A stretch of 64,000 nucleotides of DNA from Verrucomicrobiota bacterium. GTDB lineage: Bacteria > Verrucomicrobiota > Verrucomicrobiia > Limisphaerales > UBA9464. A program made the translations under genes and the position numbers. The notes under the pieces are model-generated. The model did not search any database and was not told the origin of the DNA. It worked only from the letters and a program-made list of their open reading frames with translations. Of the stretch, positions 40,191 to 50,613 are shown one piece after another. The first letter of the stretch is position 1. The number at the start of each line of letters is the position of its first letter. The DNA lies in NCBI GenBank assembly GCA_947454705.1, contig CANGKZ010000012.1, positions 1 through 64,000 of the forward strand. Direction: 5' to 3'.

Positions 40191-41180
40191 TCAGGAAATG
40201 GGGCGTCCTGCGAGGGCCCGCTTCACGGCGCCGAGCACGCGGCGCTGAACCCCCAGGGCGGTTCCCGCCACACGGGCTCCGGCGGCCGCCTTGTGTCCGC
40301 CGCCGCCAAACAGCGAGGCGATCTCGTTGACGTTCACCTTGTCGTTCTTCGAGCGGAAGCTGATCCGGGTCATCCCGGGTTCCATCTCCTCGAAGACAAT
40401 CGCCACCACCACGCCTTCGATGGCGCGGATGTGGTCGATCAATCCCTCGCTCTCCTCGGTCGAGGCCCCGGTGCGGGCGTAGTCGGCGCGCTTCAGCCAG
40501 AAATAGGCGGTCTTCGCGTCGTGGGTGAGGCGGAACTTGTTGTACACGTGCCGCAGCAGGCGGACGCGGGTGAGCGGAAAACTTTGGTACACTTCCTGGC
40601 AGATCTTTCCGAGATCCGCACCGCGCTCCACGAGGTGGGCCGCGGTTTCGAGGGTTTCAGGAGTGGTGACCGGGTACTGAAAGCTCCCGGTGTCGGTGCT
40701 GACCGCGGTGAACAGGCAGTCGGCCATCGGCTGGGTGATCTTCCACCCGGCCCAGCCGCAGAGGTCATAGATCAATTCGCCGCTCGACGGTTCGCGCGGG
40801 GAGACCCAGTTGATGTCGCCGTACTTCGTGTTCGAGGCGTGATGATCGATGTTGATCAGCAGGCCGCGGTCCGCGATGTGGTTGGCGACTTTGCCAAGGC
40901 GCTCGAAGCTCGCGCAGTCGGTGGCCACCACGACGTCGAACTTGCGTCCATCCACAGGACGGTTGAAGCGGCGGTCGGGATCGAGGAAGCGCAGCTTGTC
41001 GGGGAGAACGTCCTCGTTCCACACGGTGACCGTCTTGCCGGCATTTTCCAGGGCCATGGCGAGGCCGATCTGGGATCCGACGCAATCGCCGTCGGGACGG
41101 ACGTGGCCGACGATGCAGATGGTCTTGGCGTTGTCCAACGCCTCGAGAATGCGCTCGACGGTCTTCGGGATGGGCTTCAT
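40191..41180 (-). CDS. nrnA: DHH family nanoRNase / pAp phosphatase NrnA
   Basis: The 329-residue protein degrades short RNA oligonucleotides and dephosphorylates pAp. 'GHVRPDGDCVGSQIGLA' supplies the first metal ligands. 'NIDHHASN' is the DHH motif, and 'FTAVSTDTGSFQYPVTTPET' is motif IV. 'SLFGGGGHKAAAGARV' is the DHHA1 substrate-binding glycine loop. Length matches NrnA (~320). Its place between rbfA and truB is the usual one outside the gamma-proteobacteria. Confidence 0.95.
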   Translation of the reverse strand: MKPIPKTVERILEALDNAKTICIVGHVRPDGDCVGSQIGLAMALENAGKTVTVWNEDVLPDKLRFLDPDRRFNRPVDGRKFDVVVATDCASFERLGKVANHIADRGLLINIDHHASNTKYGDINWVSPREPSSGELIYDLCGWAGWKITQPMADCLFTAVSTDTGSFQYPVTTPETLETAAHLVERGADLGKICQEVYQSFPLTRVRLLRHVYNKFRLTHDAKTAYFWLKRADYARTGASTEESEGLIDHIRAIEGVVVAIVFEEMEPGMTRISFRSKNDKVNVNEIASLFGGGGHKAAAGARVAGTALGVQRRVLGAVKRALAGRPIS

Positions 41181-41201
41181 GCGATCGCGACAACCTCGGG
41201 G

Positions 41202-41618
41202 TTAGGCCTTCTTGGAACCCGGGGTGCGCGGAACGATCGGCGTGCTGGAGGGCGGGGTTGGCGGGGTGGGATTCTCGCGCTCGAGGGCATCGAGGATGGC
41301 CACCACCTTGTTGCCCTGCTCGATGGAGTCATCGAGTTGGAAGCGGAGCATCACCGTGAACTTCAGTCGAACGGCGCTGCCCACCATGCTTTGAATCCGC
41401 CCGGCGTGGGCGGCGAGCACCGCGGGGGCGCGCTTCTTCTGCTCCTTGGTGCCGACGAAACCGACGAACACCGTGGCGGTCCGGAGGTCGCTGGCCAGAC
41501 CCACGTCATTGACGGTGAGCAGGCCCACTTCCTCGATCGAGAGCTCGCGGCGGATGCATTCCGCGATCTCGTGCTTCAACAGCTCCCTGACCCTGGCGGT
41601 CCGGCGGTTGGGTTGCAT
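41202..41618 (-). CDS. rbfA: 30S ribosome-binding factor RbfA
   Basis: The 138-residue protein is a KH-fold 30S maturation factor. 'RRTARVRELLKHEIAECIRR' is the N-terminal helix. 'VGLLTVNDVGLASDLRTATVFVGF' (abridged) and 'VRLKFTVMLRFQLDDSIEQG' are the conserved strands. The C-terminus is Pro/Thr-rich. It lies 29 bp after infB, in the standard order. Confidence 0.95.
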   Translation of the reverse strand: MQPNRRTARVRELLKHEIAECIRRELSIEEVGLLTVNDVGLASDLRTATVFVGFVGTKEQKKRAPAVLAAHAGRIQSMVGSAVRLKFTVMLRFQLDDSIEQGNKVVAILDALERENPTPPTPPSSTPIVPRTPGSKKA

Positions 41619-41647
41619 GGATTTCTCGAAGATTCAGAACCGGAAGC

Positions 41648-44371
41648 TCAGAGCTTCTGGGCGACCTTTTCCGTGGTGTAGCACTCGATGAGATCGCCTT
41701 CGATGAATTCGTCGAAGCCGTCGAGCTTGATGCCGCACTCCATGCCCGAGCGCACTTCGTTGACCTCGTCCTGGAAGCGCTTGAGCGTGAGCGAAACGCC
41801 TTCGTAGATGAGGTGGGTCTTGCGGCGCACGCGCATCTTGCCGCGGACAATGCGGCCGTTGATGACGGCGCAGCCGGCGACATTGCCGCCCTTGGAGAGA
41901 CCGAAGATCTTGCGGACCTCGGCCTGGCCGATGACGACTTCCTTGAGCAACGGATCGAGAAGGCCGGCCATGGCTTCCTTCACGTGGTCGATCAGTTCGT
42001 AAATGATGGCGTAGAGCTTGATCTGCACGCCCTCGTGCTTGGCCTGTTCGGCGGCGCTGCTGTCCACACGGGTGTGGAAGCCGAGGATGACGGCATCGGA
42101 GGAGCTCGCCAGGAGCACGTCGGCGGCGCTGACCGCACCGACGGCGCTGTGGACGATTTCCATCGACACCTTGCTGGAGTCGATCTTTTCCAGAGCGTCG
42201 CAGATCGCTTCGACGGAACCCTGGGTGTCGGCCTTGACGATGACCTTGAGGATCTTCGCGGTCATGTCGCTGATCTGACCGAAGATGTCCTCGAGCGTCT
42301 GACGCTTCGGACGGACGCCGTCGAGTTCGGCCTTCTTGCGGTCCATGAACCGCTGTTCGGCGAGTTCGCGGGCGGCGCGCTCGTTTTCAACCGAGCTGAA
42401 TTCGGAACCGGCGTCGGGCACGCCGTTGAGGCCGAGGACGCGAACGGCCACGGAAGGAGTCGCCTCCTTCAAACGTGAACCTTCCTCGTTCATCATCGCG
42501 CGAACCTTGCCGTAGTGCTCGCCGCAGAGGATGACGTCGCCGACGCGCAGGGTTCCCTTGCGCACCAGCACGGTGGCGACAGGACCGCCGGGTTCGACAC
42601 CGGATTCGATGACGTTGCCCTTGGCGTGACGATCGGGGTTCGCCTTCAGTTCGAGCAATTCGGCCTGGAGGAGAATGGAGTCGATCAGCTTGTCGATGCC
42701 CTGACGGGTGATCGCGGAGCAGTCGACATACAGGGTGTCACCACCCCAGTCGTCCGGAAGCAATCCACGTTCCTGAAGCTGCTGGCGCACCTTCAACGGA
42801 TTGGCGTTCGGATGGTCGCACTTGTTGACGGCGACGATGATGGGGACCTTGGCAGCCTGGGCGTGGGCCAGCGCTTCGAGCGTCTGGGGCATCACACCGT
42901 CGTTGGCGGCCACCACGAGAACGACGATGTCGGTCACGTTGGCACCGCGGGCGCGCATTGCGGAGAATGCGGCGTGACCCGGGGTGTCGAGGAAGGTGAG
43001 CTGTTGGAGCACTCCAGAAACCGGATGCGGATACGAAATCGTGTACGCGCCGATGTGCTGGGTGATGCCGCCGGCCTCACCGGAGGCGACGTCGGCCTTG
43101 CGGACGACATCGAGGAGGGAGGTTTTGCCGTGGTCGACGTGACCCATGATGGTGATCACGGGAGGACGTGGCTTCTGGGTCTCGGGACGATCTTCCTGAT
43201 CGAGCTCGACCTTGGCTTCCTTCGGCACGTTGACCGTGTGAGCGGCCTTGTCGCGCTTTTCGGTTTCGAACCGGAAGCCGTGCTTCGCGGAGACCTTGAT
43301 GGCGTGCTCGGTGTCGATGGTCTGGGTGACCGTCGCGAAAACGCCCATGCTCATCAGGTCGGCAATGACCTGGAACGGCTTGCGGCCGATCTTCTCAGCG
43401 AGTTCACGCACCACAATCGGCGGGCGCATGATGACGATCGGAGCATCGGCAGCGATCTGGACCTTGGGAGCGGCGGGCTTGGCAGGAGTCTGGGACTGCT
43501 GCGAGCCGTGCTGGCCCGGGCGTCCGCCGGATTGACCACCGCGGCGGTCGTCGGGACGGTTTCCACCAGTGTTGCCACCGCGGGAATCGCGGCGGTCGTC
43601 GCCACGCTGCGGAGGGCGGGCAAAAGATCGGGGATCGATGCGGCCAACCAGCGAGCCGATCTGAGACTTGGGAGCCTCGGGAGGCCTGCCCGGGATCGAA
43701 CTGCCCCCGGCCGAAGGCGGCGGAGGGAAGGGGCCGGTTTGAGGGCGGGACGGCGGGACGGTCGGCTTCGGAGCTGCGCTCTGAGCGGCCGGCGCACTGG
43801 GTGCGGCGGCAACCGGAGCCGCGGGGGCTGCCGGCGCCGGAGTGGCAACGGGAGCTGGCGCAGGAGCGGGTGCGGGTGCGGCGGAAGCAGAGGCGGCGGC
43901 GGTCGGTGCCGTCGGCGCGGGAACGGATGCTGATTCCGCGGCGGGCTCGTGGGCAGCGGCTTTGACCTCGGGCTGGGCCGGGGCGGAAGCAGATGCAGAG
44001 GCGGAAGAAATTGGGGCAGGGGCAGGGGCGGCCGCGACGGGCTCGTGCACGGCGGCGACGGGAGCAGGAGCGACGGGCTCGGCTTCCACGCGCGGCGCGG
44101 GTGCCGGCTCGGGTTCGGGCTCTGGTTCCGGTTCCGGCTCAGGGGCGCGGGGCGCGGGGATGATCAACACCGGCTGCTCCGGCTCAACCGGGGCGGGGGC
44201 GGCGGTTGTGGCCATCGGGGCCATCTGATCGCGCAGGTATTCGGCGGTGATCTTGTCGAGCGAACTCGACGGCACCTTTGCCGCCGCAATGCCAAGTTCC
44301 TTGGCCTTGGCGAGCACCACCTTGCTCTCCAAGTTCAGTTCCTTGGCAATTTCGTAAATGCGAACGGGCAT
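41648..44371 (-). CDS. infB: Translation initiation factor IF-2
   Basis: The 907-residue GTPase places initiator tRNA on the 30S subunit. The N-terminal IF2_N domain ('[20 protein letters not shown]') is followed by about 260 residues of Pro/Ala/Glu/Gln low complexity. The G domain starts near residue 405 with 'GHVDHGKTS', then 'DTPGHAAF' and 'NKCD'. Domains II to IV follow ('[19 protein letters not shown]' near the end). The low-complexity linker contains runs of alternating Glu-Pro. The gene is in operon order between nusA and rbfA. Confidence 0.97.
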   Translation of the reverse strand: MPVRIYEIAKELNLESKVVLAKAKELGIAAAKVPSSSLDKITAEYLRDQMAPMATTAAPAPVEPEQPVLIIPAPRAPEPEPEPEPEPEPAPAPRVEAEPVAPAPVAAVHEPVAAAPAPAPISSASASASAPAQPEVKAAAHEPAAESASVPAPTAPTAAASASAAPAPAPAPAPVATPAPAAPAAPVAAAPSAPAAQSAAPKPTVPPSRPQTGPFPPPPSAGGSSIPGRPPEAPKSQIGSLVGRIDPRSFARPPQRGDDRRDSRGGNTGGNRPDDRRGGQSGGRPGQHGSQQSQTPAKPAAPKVQIAADAPIVIMRPPIVVRELAEKIGRKPFQVIADLMSMGVFATVTQTIDTEHAIKVSAKHGFRFETEKRDKAAHTVNVPKEAKVELDQEDRPETQKPRPPVITIMGHVDHGKTSLLDVVRKADVASGEAGGITQHIGAYTISYPHPVSGVLQQLTFLDTPGHAAFSAMRARGANVTDIVVLVVAANDGVMPQTLEALAHAQAAKVPIIVAVNKCDHPNANPLKVRQQLQERGLLPDDWGGDTLYVDCSAITRQGIDKLIDSILLQAELLELKANPDRHAKGNVIESGVEPGGPVATVLVRKGTLRVGDVILCGEHYGKVRAMMNEEGSRLKEATPSVAVRVLGLNGVPDAGSEFSSVENERAARELAEQRFMDRKKAELDGVRPKRQTLEDIFGQISDMTAKILKVIVKADTQGSVEAICDALEKIDSSKVSMEIVHSAVGAVSAADVLLASSSDAVILGFHTRVDSSAAEQAKHEGVQIKLYAIIYELIDHVKEAMAGLLDPLLKEVVIGQAEVRKIFGLSKGGNVAGCAVINGRIVRGKMRVRRKTHLIYEGVSLTLKRFQDEVNEVRSGMECGIKLDGFDEFIEGDLIECYTTEKVAQKL

Positions 44372-44537
44372 AGCTTCTTTTCGTGCAATTTCTACCGAAT
44401 TATCTCAACCAACGCCGGCTCCCGACTCCGACTCGATTCACTGCCGACGTGTATATGTCGGACGGAAACCGATTCATTCTTGCCGGGAACTTCCCGGCGT
44501 GTGCCTCGGACGATCCTGTCGTCCCGAGGTCACCGTC

Positions 44538-45821
44538 TCAAGCCAACGGGGACGCGCCGGCACCTCCGGCTTGTCGTCGAACAATCTCACCTTTGACAGC
44601 CTCCACGATCAACGGGGCGGCTTCTTCACCAATTTCAGGAACCTGCGCCAAATCCCCAACCTCGGCTTCCAGCAAATCATTGATGCTGTGGAAACCCATG
44701 TTCACGAGAACGCGGGCGTGGGCTTCGGAGATGCCGGGGATGGAGGCCAGCTCATGGACCGCGTGGTCCACCTTGGCATCGAATCCGTTGACCTCGGCTT
44801 CGGCTTCAATGTCGATCTGCCAACCGGTCAGGCGGGAGGCGAGGCGGGCATTCTGGCCGCGCTTGCCGACGGCCAGCGGGAGCTGATCGGGCGTGGTGTG
44901 AACGAGCACGCGCTTGCGGGCTTCGTCCACGTGGAAAGACTTCACACGGGCGGGATCCAGCGCCTTGGCCACAAACACCCGGATGTCCGACGACCAGGGG
45001 ATGATGTCCACCTTTTCGTTGTTCAACTCGCGGACGATGTTCTTCACGCGCTGGCCGCGGAGGCCGACGCAGGCGCCGACAGGATCGACTTTGGAATCGC
45101 GGGAATAGACCGCGATCTTGGTCCGGAAGCCGGGTTCGCGGGCGATGGCGCGGATCTCGATGGTGCTGTCGTTGACTTCGGCCACTTCCAGACGGAAGAG
45201 CTTCAGGACGAAATTGGGATCCGCGCGGGAAAGGATGATTTCGGGTCCGTGGGTCGTGTTTTCCACGGCCTTCACGAAGCAGCGAATGCGCTCGCCGACC
45301 TGATATTCTTCGGTCGGGACGCGTTCGCGGTTGGGCATGATGGCCTCGAACTTGCCGAGGTCGAGCACCACGTCCGAACGATCAAAACGGCGGACGGTGC
45401 CGCTGACGATGTCACCCACGCGATCCTTGAACTCGTCGTAGATCATGGCCTTTTCGGCCTTGCGCACCTGGGACATCAACGCCTGTTTGGCGTACTGGGC
45501 GGCGATGCGACCGAAGCCGGCTGGGGTGACTTCGACGTCCACCTCGTCGCCCATCTTGGCTTCGGCGTGGCCGGCACGGCGCGCGTCGAAGACGGAGATT
45601 TGATCGTGCTTGGACACGACCCGGTCGGCGACCATCAATTTGGCCCATGCCTTGATGTCGCCAGACTTGGGATCGATCGCCACGCGAAGGTCGCGCGCCG
45701 GACCCACCGCCTTCTTGGCGGCAGCCAGGAGCGATTCCTGCACGGCGGTGAGAAGGATCTCTTTCGAGATGCCTTTTTCCTTCTCCCAATATTCCAAAAC
45801 GGCCAAAAACTCAGCGTTCAT
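44538..45821 (-). CDS. nusA: Transcription termination/antitermination factor NusA
   Basis: The 427-residue protein binds RNA polymerase and nascent RNA. Domains in order are the N-terminal domain (1-130, 'YWEKEKGISKEILLTAVQES'), S1 (about 135-205, 'GDIVSGTVRRFDRSDVVLDL'), and two KH domains ('DPVGACVGLRGQRVKNIVRE', 'VGKRGQNARLASRLTGWQID'). A helix-hairpin-helix tail is at about 360-415 ('LASIPGISEAHARVLVNMGF'). The ATG at 45821 gives the standard start. An intrinsic terminator lies just 30 bases upstream, and rimP, the usual first gene of the operon, is absent. Confidence 0.97.
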   Translation of the reverse strand: MNAEFLAVLEYWEKEKGISKEILLTAVQESLLAAAKKAVGPARDLRVAIDPKSGDIKAWAKLMVADRVVSKHDQISVFDARRAGHAEAKMGDEVDVEVTPAGFGRIAAQYAKQALMSQVRKAEKAMIYDEFKDRVGDIVSGTVRRFDRSDVVLDLGKFEAIMPNRERVPTEEYQVGERIRCFVKAVENTTHGPEIILSRADPNFVLKLFRLEVAEVNDSTIEIRAIAREPGFRTKIAVYSRDSKVDPVGACVGLRGQRVKNIVRELNNEKVDIIPWSSDIRVFVAKALDPARVKSFHVDEARKRVLVHTTPDQLPLAVGKRGQNARLASRLTGWQIDIEAEAEVNGFDAKVDHAVHELASIPGISEAHARVLVNMGFHSINDLLEAEVGDLAQVPEIGEEAAPLIVEAVKGEIVRRQAGGAGASPLA

Positions 45822-45851
45822 AACGTCAGCGTCCTCGCCCTCATCGGGGCA

Positions 45852-45881
45852 ACAAAAAAGCCGGTTGAAAAACCGACTTTT
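45852..45881 (-). terminator. Intrinsic terminator just upstream of nusA
   Basis: Read on the - strand, an 8-bp stem AGTCGGTT/AACCGGCT (one G-U pair) with a short loop is followed by TTTTTTG. It lies 113 bases after the DUF1553 gene stop and 31 bases before the nusA start. It may end the upstream transcript or act as a leader attenuator of the nusA operon. Confidence 0.75.
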
Positions 45882-45993
45882 GCGTGGCGGCGAAATGCAG
45901 CCAGTAAAACGTTTACGGTTTGGAAGGTACCTTTGAAAGCCGTTGACCGTCAAGCCCTAGTTCCCCCGCCGATGCGTTGCCAAAGGCGGCGAC

Positions 45994-48900
45994 TCACCCG
46001 CGGGTCAGGACGGCATCGAGGTTTAATAAAACGTTGCCTATCAGGGTCCAAGCCGCGGCCTCTTCGGCCGGAAGGCCACTGGGAAGAGGCCCTAGGGGCG
46101 TTGAGGCGAGGCGCCGGGCTTCGGCTTCCCGGTTTCGATAACGGAGACGCTCTTCGTCCCACAATCGGCGAAGCGATTGAATCTGCGATTCAGTCGGAGG
46201 ACGGCCGGTGACCCACCGGTAGCCGGTGGAGAGTTGATTGTCCACCGAGCCGCGCTGCGCCGCGATCTTGCGTCCCAGGGCCTGGGCACACTCGACGAAG
46301 ACCGGGTCATTGAGGGTGACGAACGCCTGAAGGGGCGTGTCGGTGGCGACGCGACGGAAGGTGCAGGTTTCCCGGCTCGGGGCGTCGAAGGCCACCATCC
46401 CGGGGTAGGGAACGGTTCTGCGCCAAAAGGTGTACAAACCGCGGCGGTAGCGATCCTCGCCCTCGCTGGTGGTCCAGGAGCGTTCGCCGTTGAAAGCCGC
46501 GCGCCAGAGTCCATCGGGCTGATACGGGAACACGCTCGGTCCGCCAATCTTGCGGCTGAGGAGCCCGCTCAGAGCCAGGGCCTGGTCGCGGAGGGATTCG
46601 GCATCCAGACGATGCCGGTGGGCGTGGGAGTAAAGCAGGTTGCGCGGATCGCGTTCCAACGCTTCCGGGGAAGTCACCGCGGATTGGCGGTAAGTTGCCG
46701 AGAGCACCATCAGTCGAACCAGGGCCTTGAAGTCCCATCCAAGCGCCGGCGCTTCCAGGGCGGTGGCGGGATTGGCCTGGGATTTCGGGGTTTGATAGGA
46801 CACCGCGAGCCAGTCGAGGAGTTGGCGATGCGTCGGGAGTGTTCCCTGCGTTCCGAAGTCTTCCTCGGTTTCGACCAATCCGCGTCCCATGAGGGCAGCC
46901 CAGATCCGATTCACCTGAACGCGTGCAGTGAGCGGATTGTCCCGCGAGGTCAACCAGGCGGCGAGGCCGAGCCGATTCTTCGGGGCTCCGGCCGGGAAGG
47001 GATGAAACGCCTCGGGGACCCCGGGCTGAACGGCATCGCCGGGCACGAGGTAGTTTCCCTTGAACAGTACGTGCGTGACCCGCTGCTGATCTTCGGGGAG
47101 TTCCTTCATCACCGGCACGGGCGTGCCTCGAATGGAGGCGATGGCGGATTTCGTTTCGGAAATCTGGCGGTTAACCGGTCCCAGCGCGGTGGACATCGGC
47201 TTGTAGAATTGCGCGAGTTCGCGCGACTGCTCGGGGGTGCGGGTTGCAGGGGCTAGCGTCAGGATGGATTGAATCCGATCGGGCCATAGACGCGCCGGGG
47301 TGGCATCGGTGGTGGCCTGGAGTTGGAATTGTCCGAGCGTGCGTTCGTCGCCCGCGGATTGCCGAAGTTCGATGCGAAGATCGGCTCCGTCTTCCAACAC
47401 CAGCGGAGATCCAAGTTCGAAGGCGATCGACGAGGGATTGGTCCGCGCGGGCGGTGCCCAGCCGGCGCCGTCGGTGGGTTGAATGGCGCGGTCGGGTCCG
47501 GAGCCGTCGTTGGCCGCGTTGGCCGAGGCGTTCTTCAGGGTCAGATGCTGACGCGCCCGCGGTCCGACATGCGCCACCGGACGCGGCGCTTCGGTGAGCG
47601 TGGTATTCCATCGGAGCGAGCGATCCGGAGCCAGCAGCTGCACTTCGGCAGAGGCGAGTTGTTCGACCCCGTTGTCGGTGCGATTCCAGAGGACGACTTC
47701 ATCCACCGCGGCCTCGGATCCGAGATCCACTTCCCACCAGGGCGACTCTTCATCGCCGGTGTGGGTGACGGATTGTGAGCGTCCGTGGTGACCATCGGTG
47801 TTGCCATCGACCGCACGGGCCGCATCGCCGAGGTAGCCGGTGCTCGATTGCTTCGCGGTGCGGTGCAGGGCGACGTTGGTGTTGCCGGACCAGACCTGCA
47901 CTTCGCCCAGCATGATGCGGCGGTTGGTGCCCGGTTTTCCGGGGATCTGAACGCGGACGAATCGAGCGGGAATCGGAGCGGCGGACTGGGCCTTGGGAGG
48001 CAGAACGGAAAGGCTGATGTTCTGCAGGACGAAGGTTCCGTTGGTCGCTTTTCGACCCGCGCCCTTTCCAGGCAGGGATTCGGACGGAAGGGCGTTCAAT
48101 CGAAAGCCGGTCCAAGTTCCCGCAGGCAGCGCCGCGTTCAGCGTGTAGGTGTCTTTCGTAGGCGAAGGACCACCCGCCAGAACGGTGCCGTCAGCGGAGA
48201 TCGAGAACGACGGCGAGGGCGTTGCTGCGCTTTGAACAGATTTGGGAACCAGGGGAGTCCAGTGGCCGGGGCGTGCAGCCGTTTCGGACCACGATTTGAG
48301 TTCCGATTCGAAGGCGGCGTCGGGCGAGTTGTAGCGGGCTTCGAGCGTCTCCAGCTTCGACTTCAGTTCGGAGCGTTGTCGGAGTTCAGCGGGAGAATAC
48401 CGGGCCAGGGTGGGGCGTTCGTCGGGTTGATCGTTGTCCTCGGTCTGATTGAAGAACGCGTAGAGCGAGTAGTACTCGCGCTGGGTGATGGGATCGAACT
48501 TGTGGGTGTGGCATTGCGCGCAGCCGAAGGTGAGGCCCATCCAGACCTGCCCGGTCACGCTTGTGCGATCCTTCACGGCGGCGACGCGCCATTCCTCGTC
48601 GTCGGTGCCGCCCTCGGTGTTGGTCATCGTGTTCCGATGAAACGCGGTGGCCCAACGCAGCGAATCGTCCGCGTTCTCCACCAAGTCGCCGGCGATCAGG
48701 TCGCGGGTGAACACGTCGAAGGGAAGGTTTCGATTCAGCGCGTCGATCAACCAGTCGCGCCAGGGCCAGATGTTGGGGCGCAGCGGATCGCTTCCGTAGC
48801 CCGAGGAATCGGCATAGCGGCCGAGGTCGAGCCAGAGGCGTGCCCAGCGTTCGCCGAAGTGGGGCGATTCGAGCAGGCGATCGACGAGTCGTTCGTAGGC

Positions 48901-49536
48901 TTTGGGCGAAAGGTCCGAGGCGAAGCGTTCCAGCTCGTCCGGAGGAAGCGGGAGTCCGGTGAGGTCGAGGGCCACACGACGGGCGAGGGTGCGGGAATCG
49001 GCCGCCGGGGCGGGGTCGAGTCCGGCGGATTCGAGACGCGCGAGGATGAAGCGATCAAGGCCATTCCGCGGCCAGGTCTTGCGCAGCACGAGCGGAAGCG
49101 CGGGACGTACGGGTTTGCTCCAGGCCCAGTGCGGCGTGTAGGGCGCGCCCTGTCGCACCCAGCGTTCCAATACCGCCACTTCGGCGGGTTTGAGCGGATT
49201 CTTGGATTCGGCCGGCGGCATCTGATCATCGCCGTCGTGCATTTGGATGCGGCGAATCAATTCGCTGCGGGCCGGATCACCGGGCACCACGGCGCGTCGA
49301 CCCTTGATCTCGCGGAGCGCGTCCTCGCGGGTGTCCAGACGCAGATGCGCCTTGCGTGACGATTCGTCGGGTCCGTGGCACTGGAAGCATTTCGAGGCCA
49401 GCACGGGGCGGACTTCCGATGCAAAATCCACGGCGGCATCGGAGGCCGCGGAGGCCGGTGCGGCGAAGGACGAAACGCGCAGGCACGACCCGAGGATCAG
49501 CACGATTAGAAGACGGATGTGGCGAAACCGGGACAT
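45994..49536 (-). CDS. DUF1549/DUF1553 protein with planctomycete cytochrome c and discoidin-like domains
   Basis: The 1180-residue exported protein has a signal peptide (residues ~1-27). A Planctomycete cytochrome C domain follows, with heme motif CFQCH ('VLASKCFQCHGPDESSRKAH'). Next is DUF1549 (about 150-360, including 'RWARLWLDLGRYADSSGYGS' and a second CAQCH motif). A discoidin/F5-8C-like insert lies at about 540-660 ('VALHRTAKQSSTGYLGD', 'WWEVDLGSEAAVDEVVLWNR'). DUF1553 is C-terminal (about 900-1170, 'NRIWAALMGRGLVETEEDFG'). Such proteins are abundant in PVC polysaccharide degraders; the role is unproven. The usual DUF1501 partner gene is not adjacent. The ATG at 49536 starts the signal peptide. 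Confidence 0.92.
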   Translation of the reverse strand: MSRFRHIRLLIVLILGSCLRVSSFAAPASAASDAAVDFASEVRPVLASKCFQCHGPDESSRKAHLRLDTREDALREIKGRRAVVPGDPARSELIRRIQMHDGDDQMPPAESKNPLKPAEVAVLERWVRQGAPYTPHWAWSKPVRPALPLVLRKTWPRNGLDRFILARLESAGLDPAPAADSRTLARRVALDLTGLPLPPDELERFASDLSPKAYERLVDRLLESPHFGERWARLWLDLGRYADSSGYGSDPLRPNIWPWRDWLIDALNRNLPFDVFTRDLIAGDLVENADDSLRWATAFHRNTMTNTEGGTDDEEWRVAAVKDRTSVTGQVWMGLTFGCAQCHTHKFDPITQREYYSLYAFFNQTEDNDQPDERPTLARYSPAELRQRSELKSKLETLEARYNSPDAAFESELKSWSETAARPGHWTPLVPKSVQSAATPSPSFSISADGTVLAGGPSPTKDTYTLNAALPAGTWTGFRLNALPSESLPGKGAGRKATNGTFVLQNISLSVLPPKAQSAAPIPARFVRVQIPGKPGTNRRIMLGEVQVWSGNTNVALHRTAKQSSTGYLGDAARAVDGNTDGHHGRSQSVTHTGDEESPWWEVDLGSEAAVDEVVLWNRTDNGVEQLASAEVQLLAPDRSLRWNTTLTEAPRPVAHVGPRARQHLTLKNASANAANDGSGPDRAIQPTDGAGWAPPARTNPSSIAFELGSPLVLEDGADLRIELRQSAGDERTLGQFQLQATTDATPARLWPDRIQSILTLAPATRTPEQSRELAQFYKPMSTALGPVNRQISETKSAIASIRGTPVPVMKELPEDQQRVTHVLFKGNYLVPGDAVQPGVPEAFHPFPAGAPKNRLGLAAWLTSRDNPLTARVQVNRIWAALMGRGLVETEEDFGTQGTLPTHRQLLDWLAVSYQTPKSQANPATALEAPALGWDFKALVRLMVLSATYRQSAVTSPEALERDPRNLLYSHAHRHRLDAESLRDQALALSGLLSRKIGGPSVFPYQPDGLWRAAFNGERSWTTSEGEDRYRRGLYTFWRRTVPYPGMVAFDAPSRETCTFRRVATDTPLQAFVTLNDPVFVECAQALGRKIAAQRGSVDNQLSTGYRWVTGRPPTESQIQSLRRLWDEERLRYRNREAEARRLASTPLGPLPSGLPAEEAAAWTLIGNVLLNLDAVLTRG

Positions 49537-49626
49537 GATGACGCGGCGAACTGTACTGCCGAAGCGGGGAGGATCAATGATGCGCACCGGAACTTCTTCG
49601 AGAATCCGCACGACCTCCCGAACGGA

Positions 49627-50361
49627 TCACCACCAGGCGTTCGCCGGATTGGGAGGCTGGCTCCAGAACGGGTTTGTATCAGGAATGGTCGGGAACTTGT
49701 ACGCCTCGGCGTGTCCATCGCCGAACGCCACCACGGAGAGGCTCTTGCCCTTGTAATTGTGCCATTGGCTCTTTCGGTCATCCCATCCGCGGTTCGGGTG
49801 CCAGGGCCAGTCGCCCTGGATGATTTTGTTCGCGGCGCTCATGGCGACTTCGGATCCCTTGATCGATTGCGCGGCGACTCCGGTGCCGTTGCGGTCGCCG
49901 GTGACGCGGCGGGTCCGGGCGAAGTCCGCCACCCATTCCATCAGGTAGCTGGTGCCGTATTGAACGTAGCTGTTGGTGCACTTCTTGCCGAAGTTGCGTT
50001 CGTAGAAGATGTCGCCGCGGTCGGCCGGGCAGTGGAAGATTTCGGGCGATCCCTGGTATTGGTACAGCGGCCGGTTGGTCATGGCCGTGTAGATGTCGTA
50101 GGTGCCGTTGGTCCCGCCGGCGGAGTTCCAGTCGGTGCAGGTGGGGTAGGAGTCGCGGTTGTCGTCCACGTACATGTGGAAGGCGAGGATCACCTGCTTG
50201 TTGTTGGCCACGCACTTGATGGTGACCGCCTTCGATTTGGCCCGGCTCAACGCGGGCAGGAGCATGCCCGCGAGAATCGCAATGATGGCGATCACCACCA
50301 GCAACTCGATCAGGGTGAAGGCGCGGGGGCCGCGCTGGAACGGTTGGGCGAGGCGGGGCAT
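49627..50361 (-). CDS. Type II-like pseudopilin
   Basis: The 244-residue protein has a 15-residue basic leader followed by '[20 protein letters not shown]', the prepilin methylation motif. The residue before Phe is Ala where Gly is usual, which could lower peptidase cleavage. The globular domain contains '[20 protein letters not shown]' and ends with '[15 protein letters not shown]', an FGDGH motif related to H-X9-DG. It is upstream of the DUF1553 gene on the same strand. No other secretion genes are nearby. Confidence 0.88.
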   Translation of the reverse strand: MPRLAQPFQRGPRAFTLIELLVVIAIIAILAGMLLPALSRAKSKAVTIKCVANNKQVILAFHMYVDDNRDSYPTCTDWNSAGGTNGTYDIYTAMTNRPLYQYQGSPEIFHCPADRGDIFYERNFGKKCTNSYVQYGTSYLMEWVADFARTRRVTGDRNGTGVAAQSIKGSEVAMSAANKIIQGDWPWHPNRGWDDRKSQWHNYKGKSLSVVAFGDGHAEAYKFPTIPDTNPFWSQPPNPANAWW

Positions 50362-50440
50362 GCCGAAGTAAACGGAGGCCCCGCCCGCGGGTAAAGGCGG
50401 AATCGCGTCCGCTGGCGGATCCGCCTCAAAAAGAGCGGTT

Positions 50441-50588
50441 CAAACCACAGATGAACACAGATTCACACAGATTGGTCGGTCGGATGCTTCGACGCCGGTT
50501 CGGGCGAATACACCTTCCCGGTGATTCATGAATCCTTCCGCTCCGGTCATTTCCATCTGTGTTCATCCGTGTCCATCTGTGGTTGAAC
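50441..50588 (+). repeat. Inverted-repeat element, family C
   Basis: The left arm 50441-50475 (AAACCACAGATGAACACAG...) and right arm 50552-50588 (CATCTGTGTTCATCCGTGTC...) are inverted copies of the 12-nt-period unit. The ~75-base core differs from those at 15458 and 22000. Confidence 0.85.
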
Positions 50589-50613
50589 ATGTTTGTGGCC
50601 GGCGTTTTCGGGA

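Noticed and set aside
40293..41681. Long + strand frame opposite nrnA and rbfA
   Set aside because: It is antisense to two recognisable genes, with composition typical of an antisense frame.
44358..46211. Long + strand frames opposite nusA and infB (also 42515-43933)
   Set aside because: These are codon-bias shadows of conserved - strand genes.
47785..49359. Long + strand frame opposite the DUF1553 gene
   Set aside because: It is a shadow of a well-conserved cytochrome/DUF1553 protein.
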